In this document: positions 9,390-19,662 of the stretch, piece by piece
Layout of the letters: each line of letters opens with the position of its first letter
How positions within the stretch are numbered: position 1 is the first letter of the stretch
NCBI RefSeq assembly: GCF_016803135.1
Contig: NZ_JAEVFE010000004.1
Span: 74,501-138,500, forward strand
DNA from: Altererythrobacter sp. C41
GTDB taxonomy: Bacteria > Pseudomonadota > Alphaproteobacteria > Sphingomonadales > Sphingomonadaceae
Direction: 5' to 3'
DNA: 64,000 bases
The notes under the pieces: generated by a model
The model's database searches: none
What the model was told of the DNA's origin: nothing
Seen by the model: only the letters and a program-made list of their open reading frames with translations
Translations under genes and position numbers: made by a program

Positions 9390-10817
9390 ATGTACGAGGC
9401 GGACGGCAGATTCGACGAAATGCGAACCGGCGATGGGACGGTCCGGCCCGCCTACAAAGAATACCGCCACTGGTTCGATCAGCAGGACTCCGCTTTCCTT
9501 TCGCGCAAGCATCGCGAAGCGGAGATCGCGTTCCGCCGCACGGGCATCACCTTCAACGTCTATGGCGAGCATGAGGCGGAAGAGCGGCTAATCCCGTTCG
9601 ACATGGTGCCGCGCATTATCACCGCGGACGAATGGCGCCGGCTGACGCGGGGCATCGAGCAGCGCGTGTGTGCGATCAACGCCTTCATTCACGACCTCTA
9701 CCACCGGCAGGAAATCGTCCGTGCGGGGCTGCTGCCAGAGAGGTTGCTGCGCGACAATTCTGCCTGGCTGCAGAACATGGTTGGGTTCACGCCGCCCGGC
9801 GAGATCTACACTCATGTCGTTGGCATCGATCTCGTGCGCACCGGGCCGGACGAGTTCTTCGTGCTGGAGGACAACGCGCGCACTCCTTCGGGTGTCAGCT
9901 ATATGCTGCAGAACCGGGAAACCATGATGGCGATGTTTCCCGAGCTTTTCACGCGCGTGCCGGTCCGCACGGTGTCGGACTATCCGCGGCGGCTGGCGAA
10001 GAGCCTCGCGGCCTGCGCACCCGCGGCGACGGAGGGCAAGCCGACCGTCGCGGTGCTCACGCCCGGGATCCATAACAGCGCTTATTTCGAGCACGCCTTC
10101 CTCGCCGATCAGATGGGCGCCGAACTGGTCGAGGGCAGCGATCTGCGGGTGACAGGCGGCCGGGTCGCCATGCGCACGACGCGCGGGTACGAACCGATCG
10201 ATGTCCTCTACCGCAGGGTGGACGACGATTTCCTCGACCCGCTGACCTTCAATCCCGACAGCGTGCTGGGGGTGCCGGGCATCATGGACGTCTATCGGGC
10301 CGGCGGGATCACCATTGCCAATGCCCCCGGGACCGGCGTGGCCGACGACAAGGCGATCTACAGCTTCATGCCGGAAATCGTGGAGTTCTACACCGGCGAG
10401 AAGCCGCTGCTGCCCAACGTCCAGACCTGGCGGTGCGCCGACCGCGACGGGCTCGCCTACGTGCTCGACAATCTCGATGAACTGGTGGTCAAGGAAGTCC
10501 ATGGTTCGGGCGGCTACGGCATGCTGGTGGGTCCGGCGGCCTCGAAGCGCGAACTGGCGGCCTTCCGCCGCAAGCTGAAGGCGAAGCCGCAGAACTATAT
10601 CGCGCAGCCGACGCTTTCGCTTTCCACATGCCCGATCTTCACCCGGCGCGGCCTCGCCCCGCGGCATGTCGACCTCAGACCGTTCGTGCTCGTTTCGCCA
10701 GAAGGGATCGACATCGTCCCCGGCGGCCTCAGCCGGGTCGCGATGCGCAAGGGTTCTCTGGTGGTCAATTCGAGCCAGGGCGGGGGCACCAAAGACACCT
10801 GGGTGCTCAAGGACTGA
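9390..10817 (+). CDS. Circularly permuted ATP-grasp protein (type 2), Anbu operon
   Basis: A 475-residue member of the circularly permuted ATP-grasp family (formerly DUF404/DUF407). Visible signatures are LEDNARTPSGVSYMLQNR (159-176), the ATP-binding glycine loop VVKEVHGSGGYGM (about 367-380) and DLRPFVLVS. ATP-grasp enzymes join carboxylates to amines through an acylphosphate, so a peptide or amide ligase is expected; the substrate is unknown. A very strong AGGAGG stands 6 nt before the ATG. It is the first gene of a four-gene run with alpha-E, transglutaminase-like and Anbu genes, a combination known from many Gram-negative genomes. Confidence 0.92.
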   Translation: MYEADGRFDEMRTGDGTVRPAYKEYRHWFDQQDSAFLSRKHREAEIAFRRTGITFNVYGEHEAEERLIPFDMVPRIITADEWRRLTRGIEQRVCAINAFIHDLYHRQEIVRAGLLPERLLRDNSAWLQNMVGFTPPGEIYTHVVGIDLVRTGPDEFFVLEDNARTPSGVSYMLQNRETMMAMFPELFTRVPVRTVSDYPRRLAKSLAACAPAATEGKPTVAVLTPGIHNSAYFEHAFLADQMGAELVEGSDLRVTGGRVAMRTTRGYEPIDVLYRRVDDDFLDPLTFNPDSVLGVPGIMDVYRAGGITIANAPGTGVADDKAIYSFMPEIVEFYTGEKPLLPNVQTWRCADRDGLAYVLDNLDELVVKEVHGSGGYGMLVGPAASKRELAAFRRKLKAKPQNYIAQPTLSLSTCPIFTRRGLAPRHVDLRPFVLVSPEGIDIVPGGLSRVAMRKGSLVVNSSQGGGTKDTWVLKD

Positions 10818-10833
10818 TGCGGAGGATCCTGCC

Positions 10834-11778
10834 TTGCTAGGCCGCACCGCGCATGGCCTGTTCTGGATGTTCCGCTACCTGGAGCGGGCGGAAAACACGG
10901 CTCGTCTGCTCGAGGCGGGCTTCCACATGGCGCTCACCCGCGACGTCGCCACCGCCGAAGAGGAGTGGCGCTCCGTCGTCGAGGCGTTCGGGCAGCGTGC
11001 CGGATACGAGATCAAGCACGGCACCTACACAGGGCACCAGGTCTGGAACTACCTCCTGCGCGACCCCGACAACGCGATGAGCGTGCTCGCCCTGATCGGT
11101 GCGGTGCGGACCAATGCGCGCGCGGCGCGCAACGCGATCAGCGGAGAGTTGTGGGAAGCGATCAACGAGAGCTGGATGGAGATTTCCGGGCTCCTCGCCC
11201 GGCCGGTGGCGCAGGGTAGCGTGGGCGAGGCAGTGCAGATCATCCGCCGCGCGGGCACCGCGGTTCATGGCGCGATGAATGGCTCGATGCTGCGCAACGA
11301 AGGGTTCCATTTCGCGCGTGCCGGCACTTTCGTCGAACGGGCCGACTGCGTCGCGCGTATTCTCGACATGAAGTACTATCTGTTGCTGCCGTCGCTGTCG
11401 TACGTCGGGTCGAGCCTCGATACGGGGCAATGGGATCAGGTGCTTCGCTCGGTCTCGGGCGACCGTGCGTTCCGGTGGCTCAATGCCGGACAGATCGACG
11501 CGCGGGGGATCGTCGAATTTCTCGTGCTCGACGACCGTTTCCCACGCAGCGTCGCTTTCTGCCATTCCGCCCTGCGCGAGGAGCTGGCGGCGCTGGCGCG
11601 GCTTCACGGCGCGGAGGGGGAGAGCAATGCCCTGATGCGGGAGAGCGCCACGCGGATCGCCGACCTCACGATCGAAAACATCTTCGAGACGGGCCTGCAC
11701 GACTTCCTGCTCGAATTCATCACCTGCAACCGCGCGATCGCCGATGCGATCGCCGACGATTACCGGTTTCTGAGCTGA
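10834..11778 (+). CDS. Alpha-E domain protein (DUF403), Anbu operon
   Basis: A 314-residue, almost entirely helical protein of the alpha-E family, recognised from its start (LGRTAHGLFWMFRYLERAEN), the internal FVERADCVARILDMKYY repeat of that theme and its C-terminal NIFETGLHDFL. Its role is not proven; it travels with permuted ATP-grasp and transglutaminase genes and is thought to act with them in peptide ligation or processing. The start is a TTG with GGAGGA 7 nt upstream; no ATG or GTG gives the conserved N-terminus. It follows the ATP-grasp stop by 16 nt. Confidence 0.9.
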   Translation: MLGRTAHGLFWMFRYLERAENTARLLEAGFHMALTRDVATAEEEWRSVVEAFGQRAGYEIKHGTYTGHQVWNYLLRDPDNAMSVLALIGAVRTNARAARNAISGELWEAINESWMEISGLLARPVAQGSVGEAVQIIRRAGTAVHGAMNGSMLRNEGFHFARAGTFVERADCVARILDMKYYLLLPSLSYVGSSLDTGQWDQVLRSVSGDRAFRWLNAGQIDARGIVEFLVLDDRFPRSVAFCHSALREELAALARLHGAEGESNALMRESATRIADLTIENIFETGLHDFLLEFITCNRAIADAIADDYRFLS

Positions 11779-11781
11779 CCG

Positions 11782-12603
11782 ATGCGCCTCTCGATCCGCC
11801 ATCGAACCCGCTACGTCTTCGCTGAACCGGTGGTTCATGCGCTACAGCGGCTGCGCATGACGCCCAAGGCGACCCAGGGGCAGGCGGTCTCGTCCTGGAA
11901 CATGGAGTACGAGAACGCTTGCGAGGAGCTCACGTACGAAGACCAGCATTGCAACGCGGTGACTCTGATTTCCATCGAGCAGGGGGCGCGGGAAGTCGTC
12001 GTCGGTTGCAGTGGCATCGTCGATACCTGGGACCAGGCCGGCGTTATCGGCCACCATTCGGGCCATCTGCCGCTTTGGAGCTTCCTCGCACAGACTCCGC
12101 TGACACGCCCGGGAGCGAAGGTGCGCGCCTTGCTACGCGACATCGAGTGCAAGCCTGACGAGAAGCTCGATTTCCTGCACGCTCTCTCCCAGCGCATCCG
12201 CGATATGGTCGAGTACCGCGCCGGATCGACCGGGGTGACGACGACCGCCGAGGAAGCGGCAGGCGCTGGCTGCGGCGTGTGTCAGGATCACGCGCAGATA
12301 TTCATCGGCGCGGCTCGCCTGCACGACATTCCTGCGCGTTACGTCAGCGGCTACCTGATGATGAACGACCGGATCGATCAGGAAGCGACCCACGCCTGGG
12401 CCGAGGCGCACGTCGACGAGCTCGGCTGGGTCGGGTTCGACATCTCCAACGGGATCAGTCCCGATGCGCGCTACGTCCGCGTAGCCACTGGCCGCGACTA
12501 CCGTGATGCTGCCCCGGTCACCGGCGTCAGCTTCGGGGTTGCCAGCGAGGACCTCCACGTCGATGTGGCCGTCGAACAGCAGCAGATGGAACAGCAGCAA
12601 TGA
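11782..12603 (+). CDS. Transglutaminase-like cysteine protease, Anbu operon
   Basis: A 273-residue protein. An N-terminal bacterial transglutaminase-like beta domain (RLSIRHRTRYVFAEPVVHA) is followed by the papain-fold core with Cys167 (GAGCGVCQDHA), His204 (EATHAWAE) and Asp220 (VGFDISN), the complete catalytic triad. Bacterial members are usually proteases or amide-bond editing enzymes rather than cross-linkers. It begins 3 nt after the alpha-E stop and its end overlaps the Anbu start by 4 nt (ATGA), so the two are translationally coupled. The C-terminus is Gln-rich (EQQQMEQQQ). Confidence 0.92.
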   Translation: MRLSIRHRTRYVFAEPVVHALQRLRMTPKATQGQAVSSWNMEYENACEELTYEDQHCNAVTLISIEQGAREVVVGCSGIVDTWDQAGVIGHHSGHLPLWSFLAQTPLTRPGAKVRALLRDIECKPDEKLDFLHALSQRIRDMVEYRAGSTGVTTTAEEAAGAGCGVCQDHAQIFIGAARLHDIPARYVSGYLMMNDRIDQEATHAWAEAHVDELGWVGFDISNGISPDARYVRVATGRDYRDAAPVTGVSFGVASEDLHVDVAVEQQQMEQQQ

Positions 12604-13349
12604 CCTATTGCGTCGGAATGGTGCTCGACAAGGGCCTCGTCCTGATGAGCGACACACGCACCAATTCGGGCGTCGACAACATCTCGGTATTCCGGAAGAT
12701 GTTCCACTGGCACAAACCGGGCGAGCGGATGCTCGCGGTGATGACCGCTGGCAATCTCGCGACGACGCAGGCGGTCATCAGCTATCTCGAGCAACGCACC
12801 AAGATTCCGGAGGAACGGCACAATTCGCTGCTCGAGGCGCCGACCATGTTCCAGGTCGCGACCGAGATTGGGCGTCTGCTGCGCGCGACGATCGAGGAAC
12901 GGCAGGAGGCGAACGCGGATCGGGGGCGGGGCCGCTTCACCGCCTCGATCATCCTCGCGGGACAGATCAAGGGCATGGAGCCGCGCCTGTTCCTGGTCTA
13001 TCCCGAGGGCAACTTCATCGAGGCGAGCTTCGACACGCCTTTCTTCCAGATCGGCGAGACGAAGTACGGCCGCCCCATCCTGATCCGCGGCTACGACCGC
13101 ACGATGAGTTTCGAGGACGCGGTGAAGCTGCTGATGGTTTCGTTCGATTCGACTCTCAAGGCCAACCTCTCGGTCGGCCTGCCGCTCGATCTGCTGGTGA
13201 TCGCCCGCGACGGTTTCGAGCCGACGCACGCGCGCCGCATCACGCATGACGACCCTTATTTCGAGGCGATCTCCTCGAGCTGGGGGAACGAGCTGCGCAA
13301 GGCGTTCCACGCCCTGCCGGACTACAGCTTCTATACGGGCGACGAATAG
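12600..13349 (+). CDS. anbu: Anbu (ancestral beta-subunit) proteasome-like peptidase
   Basis: A 249-residue Ntn-hydrolase related to proteasome beta subunits and HslV. It starts Met-Thr-Tyr-Cys-Val-Gly, so removal of Met would expose the N-terminal Thr expected to be the nucleophile, and there is no propeptide. The beta-sandwich core MVLDKGLVLMSDTRTNSG carries the usual Asp and Arg after the first hairpin. Anbu assembles into open, lock-washer or ring-like oligomers; its substrate and any unfoldase partner are unknown. The operon with permuted ATP-grasp, alpha-E and transglutaminase genes is the classic Anbu context. It is coupled to the upstream gene by ATGA. Confidence 0.93.
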   Translation: MTYCVGMVLDKGLVLMSDTRTNSGVDNISVFRKMFHWHKPGERMLAVMTAGNLATTQAVISYLEQRTKIPEERHNSLLEAPTMFQVATEIGRLLRATIEERQEANADRGRGRFTASIILAGQIKGMEPRLFLVYPEGNFIEASFDTPFFQIGETKYGRPILIRGYDRTMSFEDAVKLLMVSFDSTLKANLSVGLPLDLLVIARDGFEPTHARRITHDDPYFEAISSSWGNELRKAFHALPDYSFYTGDE

Positions 13350-13525
13350 GCGCTCCTGCGGATCGGGGCAGCACGTAGCTGATACATCCATTCCGGACCA
13401 AAGCTGGATGCGCGACATGCCGCGTGTCGAGCGCCGGGCATAGGGGATCGCAGCTAGCTAAAATCTTGAAAACAGAGCGACTGTGATGCCGTAAGAAGCG
13501 CTGCTTGGGTGCATCGCTGCGCGGC

Positions 13526-14128
13526 ATGGGCGGGCAGCAGATCATTCACATCGTCGAACCCGAAGACGACCTGCGCGCGCAGATCACGCAGGTCGCCGCC
13601 GCGCTTGGCCATCACGTGGAAATCTATACCGCGATCGACGAGGTGGCCGATGACCAGCCCGACCGCGGGCTGCTGCTGGTCAGCGATTGCGATCGGTGGG
13701 GCGGCATTGCGAAGAGTGTACGTTATCTGGTCCGGCAATCCGTCTGGCTGCCGGTGATCGCGACCGCGGCGGCGCCGGCAACGAGCCGGGTCGTCGCTGC
13801 CGTTCGGGGCGGGGCGCTCGACTATCTCGACTTGCCCCTGACGCGCGAAGCGTTGAGCGAGGCGATCGACCGGGCGGCGATCGAAGCACCGGATCACGTC
13901 GCCTCCCAGCGGCGGCTTGCCGAAGCGCGCCGCCATATCGCCGCGCTTACCGGGCGCGAGCGCGAGGTGCTCGATCTGCTGACCGAGGGCTTGAGTAACA
14001 AGGCCATCGCCCGCGAGCTTGGGATCAGTCCGCGCACGGTGGAGATTCACCGCGCGAACATGATGGCCAAGCTTGGGGCGCGGCATCCGGCGGATGCGGT
14101 GCGGATACGGCTCGATGCCAGAAAGTGA
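13526..14128 (+). CDS. LuxR/FixJ-type regulator with degenerate receiver domain
   Basis: A 200-residue protein with an N-terminal CheY-like fold and a C-terminal LuxR helix-turn-helix (LTGREREVLDLLTEGLSNKA and LGISPRTVEIHRANMMAKLG). The receiver begins IIHIVEPEDDLR, so an acidic pair is kept, but where FixJ has the phosphorylated Asp this protein has the context GLLLVSDCDRWGG, and the conserved Lys of the xxKP motif is replaced (YLDLPL). It is therefore probably not controlled by ordinary phosphorylation. It follows anbu by about 175 bp and may or may not regulate that operon. Start ATG 13526 preferred; TTG 13505 is possible. Confidence 0.85.
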   Translation: MGGQQIIHIVEPEDDLRAQITQVAAALGHHVEIYTAIDEVADDQPDRGLLLVSDCDRWGGIAKSVRYLVRQSVWLPVIATAAAPATSRVVAAVRGGALDYLDLPLTREALSEAIDRAAIEAPDHVASQRRLAEARRHIAALTGREREVLDLLTEGLSNKAIARELGISPRTVEIHRANMMAKLGARHPADAVRIRLDARK

Positions 14129-14140
14129 CCGCGCCTGCGG

Positions 14141-14809
14141 TCAGCGGCAGAACCCGCCGTCGCCGCCGCGCTCGAGATGGAAGTGATTGCGATGCGCGGC
14201 GTTGTATTCGGGGCCGAGGACGGTCTCGAACCGTTTGCAGGCGCTGCGCTGGACGATGCGCAGGAACTCCCGCTCGGCAGACGTTCCCTCGTCCCAATCG
14301 TCGAGCACGCTCACCCTGCGGCCATCGGCGAGGATGAAGGCCGCAACGTCGATCGCCTGGGCCTGGGAGTGGGCGGAGCGCCGCGAACTGCCGGCGACGT
14401 TGCGGCAAGCATAGCTGCCCATCGTCTCGACCTGCACGATGGGGCTGCCGAGATATATGCGCGCGGCGCGGTCGACGCCGTAGCGGACCCAGCCCGTGAA
14501 TGCCGTCGCGGTCGGGCAGGCGACCGGACCAAGGTTGGTGACGGAGAACATGCCGCGATCGCCCGGCAACCGGGTGAGATCCACAGTGTTGAGCAGCGAG
14601 CAGCCCTGGCCGGCATAGCGGTCGGGCAGCGGACTGAAGCCGGCCCCGGTCGCGCCGAGATCGGCCAGGCATTGCCGCGCCGCGGGGCTTGGAGACACAA
14701 CCGCTCCGCTCGACGGCTCGCGCGGCCGCTGCGGACTGCGGCTTTCGGGCAGGACCTGGCAAGCGCCGAGTGCCACCAGGGCAAGGCAGGAAAGGATCGC
14801 GCGCCGCAT
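14141..14809 (-). CDS. Extensin-like C-domain lipoprotein
   Basis: A 222-residue lipoprotein (lipobox LGAC, Cys16). The mature domain is the bacterial extensin-like C domain: Cys-containing core (CLADLGATGAGFSPLP, GCSLLNTVDL), then RRSAHSQAQAIDVAAF and a terminal HRNHFHLERG. The paired SxHxxxxAxD and HxH motifs resemble the zinc ligands of M15/LAS peptidoglycan peptidases, which suggests a cell-wall role. Five to six cysteines may form disulfides. It ends 12 bp from the converging regulator gene. Confidence 0.88.
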   Translation of the reverse strand: MRRAILSCLALVALGACQVLPESRSPQRPREPSSGAVVSPSPAARQCLADLGATGAGFSPLPDRYAGQGCSLLNTVDLTRLPGDRGMFSVTNLGPVACPTATAFTGWVRYGVDRAARIYLGSPIVQVETMGSYACRNVAGSSRRSAHSQAQAIDVAAFILADGRRVSVLDDWDEGTSAEREFLRIVQRSACKRFETVLGPEYNAAHRNHFHLERGGDGGFCR

Positions 14810-14873
14810 TGCCGAAATCCTTGCCGCCCCGATGGTTAATCCAGCCTTGCCCGCATGCGCACGCCGCCGCCGA

Positions 14874-16352
14874 TCAGTTCGCCGATAGGGGACGCGGCAC
14901 GGAGGAGGCGGTTGCGAGGCTCACGCCCCAGATCGCCAGCCACGATGCGATGAAGCCCGGGATGATCTCGTAAACGCCTTCTCCGCCGAGGAAGCTCGTG
15001 TTCCAGCCGAGCGCGATCCACGCGATCACCACCACCGCGCCGGTGACGAGTCCGGCCGCGGCACCCGTGCCCGTCATCCGATTCCAGGTCAGCGAGAGCA
15101 CGATCAGCGGCCCGAATGCCGCACCGAAGCCGGCCCAGGCGTTGGAGACGAGGCCAAGGACCTGGCTTTCGGGATCCGAAGCGAGAATGATCGCAGCGAT
15201 GGACACCAGCAGCACGGCGAGGCGACCAATGTTGACGATCTCGCGTTCGCTGGCGTTCTTGCGCAGGAACAGCCGGTAGAAATCCTCCGTCAGCGAACTC
15301 GACGACACGAGGAGCTGCGAACTGATCGTGCTCATGATTGCCGCCAGCAGCGCCGCCAGCAGGAAGCCCGTGATCAGCGGGTGGAACAACAGGTTGGCGA
15401 GCACGATGAAGATCGTCTCCGGATCGTCGATGGCGAGGCCGTTGCGCACCATGTAGGCGCGGCCCGCGAGGCCGATGCCGAGCGCGCCGAGCAGGCACAC
15501 GAGCATCCAGCCCATCCCGATGTTCCTCGCGACGGCGACGTCTTCCTTGCTGCGGATCGCCATGAAGCGGACGATGATGTGCGGCTGACCGAAGTAGCCG
15601 AGACCCCACGTCACTGCGGAGAGGAAACCTATGAAGGTGAGGCCGTAACCGATGTCGAGAAAGCCCGGTTGCACGAGGGTCAGTGACTGCCCCGCGCTGC
15701 CGCCCGGGCCGAACATCACCACCAGCGGCATCAGGATCAGCGCGACCATCATGATCAGGCCCTGCACGAAGTCCGTCAGGCTGACCGCGAGGAAGCCGCC
15801 GACCATCGTGTAGGCGAGCACCACGCCGGCGGTCAGCCAGACGCCGAACGTGTAGTCGCTCATCCCCATGTCACCGAACGCGCCGGCGAAGCTCGTCGCG
15901 AACAGCTTGCCGCCGCCGACGAGGCCGGCCGCGGTGTAGACGGTGAAGAACACGACGATGATGACAGCGGAGATGACCCGCAGCGTGATCGCCTTGTCCG
16001 GAAAGCGGTTGGCGAGAAATTGCGGGATAGTCAGCGCATTGCCGTAGTCGATCGTCTGCTGGCGCAGCCGCGGTGCGACGACGATCCAGTTGACCAGCGC
16101 ACCGATGAACAGGCCGATGCCGATCCACGCCTCGACCAGTCCGGCCACGTAAAGCGCGCCGGGAAGGCCGAGCAGCAGCCAGCCCGACATGTCCGAAGCG
16201 CCTGCGCTAAGTGCGGCGACCGCCGGATGGAGCTGTCGTCCCCCTAGCAGGTAACCTTCCGACGTTTCGGTCGATTTCCGCCAGGCATAGAGCCCGATCG
16301 CGAGCATGAGGATGAAATAGAGGGCGAGTGAAATGATTGTTCCCGTCTGCAT
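14874..16352 (-). CDS. putP: Sodium/proline symporter
   Basis: A 492-residue sodium:solute symporter (SSS family) with about 13 membrane helices. It opens MQTGTIISLALYFILMLAIG, then the conserved YLLGGRQL and SAGASDMSGWLLLGLPGALY, where Asp and Ser of the sodium site sit, and the WGLGYFGQPHIIVRFMA block typical of PutP. Length matches E. coli PutP (502). The ATG at 16352 starts right at the first helix. It lies upstream of the extensin-like gene on the same strand but 64 bp apart. Confidence 0.92.
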   Translation of the reverse strand: MQTGTIISLALYFILMLAIGLYAWRKSTETSEGYLLGGRQLHPAVAALSAGASDMSGWLLLGLPGALYVAGLVEAWIGIGLFIGALVNWIVVAPRLRQQTIDYGNALTIPQFLANRFPDKAITLRVISAVIIVVFFTVYTAAGLVGGGKLFATSFAGAFGDMGMSDYTFGVWLTAGVVLAYTMVGGFLAVSLTDFVQGLIMMVALILMPLVVMFGPGGSAGQSLTLVQPGFLDIGYGLTFIGFLSAVTWGLGYFGQPHIIVRFMAIRSKEDVAVARNIGMGWMLVCLLGALGIGLAGRAYMVRNGLAIDDPETIFIVLANLLFHPLITGFLLAALLAAIMSTISSQLLVSSSSLTEDFYRLFLRKNASEREIVNIGRLAVLLVSIAAIILASDPESQVLGLVSNAWAGFGAAFGPLIVLSLTWNRMTGTGAAAGLVTGAVVVIAWIALGWNTSFLGGEGVYEIIPGFIASWLAIWGVSLATASSVPRPLSAN

Positions 16353-16568
16353 GGGCAGCGGGGTAACAAGGTTGCGTGGCGATGACCACCGGCGCGCGGA
16401 AATTCGCAACGAATTCGCTGCTCGAGCCATGCTGGCCGAGCATTATTTCGCCGCGACAAGGGCTGCTGCAAGGATACTGCGCCGAGCGTGCGTTTCCGGG
16501 CGTGGCGATGGTCCGCTACCGTTTTGCTCGGCAGGCAGGGTATTCGCCACGCCTCGGCGGCTTGCGTC

Positions 16569-18389
<1,821 letters not shown>

Positions 18390-18566
18390 GGGCGGAAGCC
18401 TTAAGAATGAGGTACGGTGCGGGTCGTTGGTTGTGTGCGAGGCCAATGGACTCCGCGAGCCCGACCCAAGGTGGCGCGCGCCCTAGCGGATATGCTGCAA
18501 TGCGGCAAGATATTCGTCGGCATAGGCATGCCGCCGATTTGAAATGATCACGGCGCTCGCCGGCGC

Positions 18567-19436
18567 CTATTCGTTCGCCGCCGCCCCCGGATGCACACGC
18601 GGTTTGATCGGCGGCATGCGCAGTTCGATCTCGCCCTTGCTGATCTCGACCGAGTGGGGATAGGGGATCTCGATCCCCTCGGCGTCGAATGCTTCCTTGA
18701 TCCGGTGGAGCATGTCGGCGCGGTACTGCAGGTAGTCGTCGGTCGCGATCCAGGCGCGCGCGGAGATGTCGACCGAGAACTCGCCGAGGCTTTCCGTCCC
18801 GAACCAGAGCGGCGGGTCCTGCAGGGTGCGCGGATCGTCGCCCATGACCTCGCGCAGCACCTCGATCGCCTTGTCGATGTCGTCCTCGTAACCGATGCCG
18901 ACGACGATGATGCAGCGGCGGCGGCCCATGGTGGTGAAATTGACGATCGGATTGGCGAGCGCCTGACCGTTGGGGATGAATATCCGCCGGTCGTCTAGCG
19001 TTTCGAGCTCGGTGAACAGCAGGTCGAGATTGGTGACTTTGCCTTCCTGGCCGTTGATCTCGACGAACTCTCCGATCCGGTAAGGGCGCATCAGCGCGAG
19101 GATGATGCCCGCAGCGACATTGCCGAGCGTGCCCTGAAGAGCCAGCCCGATCGCCAGCGCCCCCGCGCCGAGCACCGCGACGAGGCTGGTCGTCTGCACC
19201 CCGAACTGCTGCAGGACGACGATCAGCACCAGCGCAATGACCGCGTAGCGGATCACCAGTGACAGGAAGGTTCCCAGCGTGGAATCGATGTGCGGATGAT
19301 TGAGCGCCTGTCGCCTGACGACCCGCGACAGGAAGAATGCGAACCACAGGCCCGCCGCCAGGATGAGTCCGGCCGAGAGCACCCGCGCGCCCCAGACGAT
19401 GGCGAGATCGGTCAAATCGAAATCCATAGGGCGCAT
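18567..19436 (-). CDS. mscS: Small-conductance mechanosensitive channel (MscS family)
   Basis: A 289-residue channel. Helices TM1 and TM2 are followed by the pore helix TM3 with the Ala/Gly packing pattern GAGALAIGLALQGTLGN and the beta domain (EFVEINGQEGKVTNLDLLFT) that forms the cytoplasmic cage. The sequence FIPNGQALANPIVNFTTMG is typical of MscS. It protects the cell from hypo-osmotic burst by opening under membrane tension. Two Met codons (19436 and 19427) are possible starts and neither has a clear ribosome site. The C-terminus ends in a short Pro-rich, charged tail. Confidence 0.92.
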   Translation of the reverse strand: MRPMDFDLTDLAIVWGARVLSAGLILAAGLWFAFFLSRVVRRQALNHPHIDSTLGTFLSLVIRYAVIALVLIVVLQQFGVQTTSLVAVLGAGALAIGLALQGTLGNVAAGIILALMRPYRIGEFVEINGQEGKVTNLDLLFTELETLDDRRIFIPNGQALANPIVNFTTMGRRRCIIVVGIGYEDDIDKAIEVLREVMGDDPRTLQDPPLWFGTESLGEFSVDISARAWIATDDYLQYRADMLHRIKEAFDAEGIEIPYPHSVEISKGEIELRMPPIKPRVHPGAAANE

Positions 19437-19569
19437 CGTTAGGTTTGGTCGCGGCGGCGATCAACCCGCCGAGCGGCTCCTGCTGGGCGTGCACGTCGTG
19501 GCTGGCCCGGCCCACTGTGACTCGAAAGGCACAGCGCTTGCGTCGGTGAAGCGAAAAAGTCACAAGAAC

Positions 19570-19598
19570 TTGAGAGGTTTCTTTCCGGAACCTAATCA
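19570..19598 (+). promoter_or_regulatory. Possible sigma-70-type promoter for the TonB receptor gene
   Basis: TTGAGA and TAATCA are separated by 17 bp, about 65 bp upstream of the receptor start. The spacer GGTTTCTTTCCGGAACC is itself an imperfect inverted repeat and could be an operator. The match to the consensus is only fair. Confidence 0.35.
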
Positions 19599-19662
19599 CG
19601 AGAGAAGGGATCGCGGCCCCGAATCCCGGCAGGTCGCAGTTTCACCATTGGAGAGGACATTC

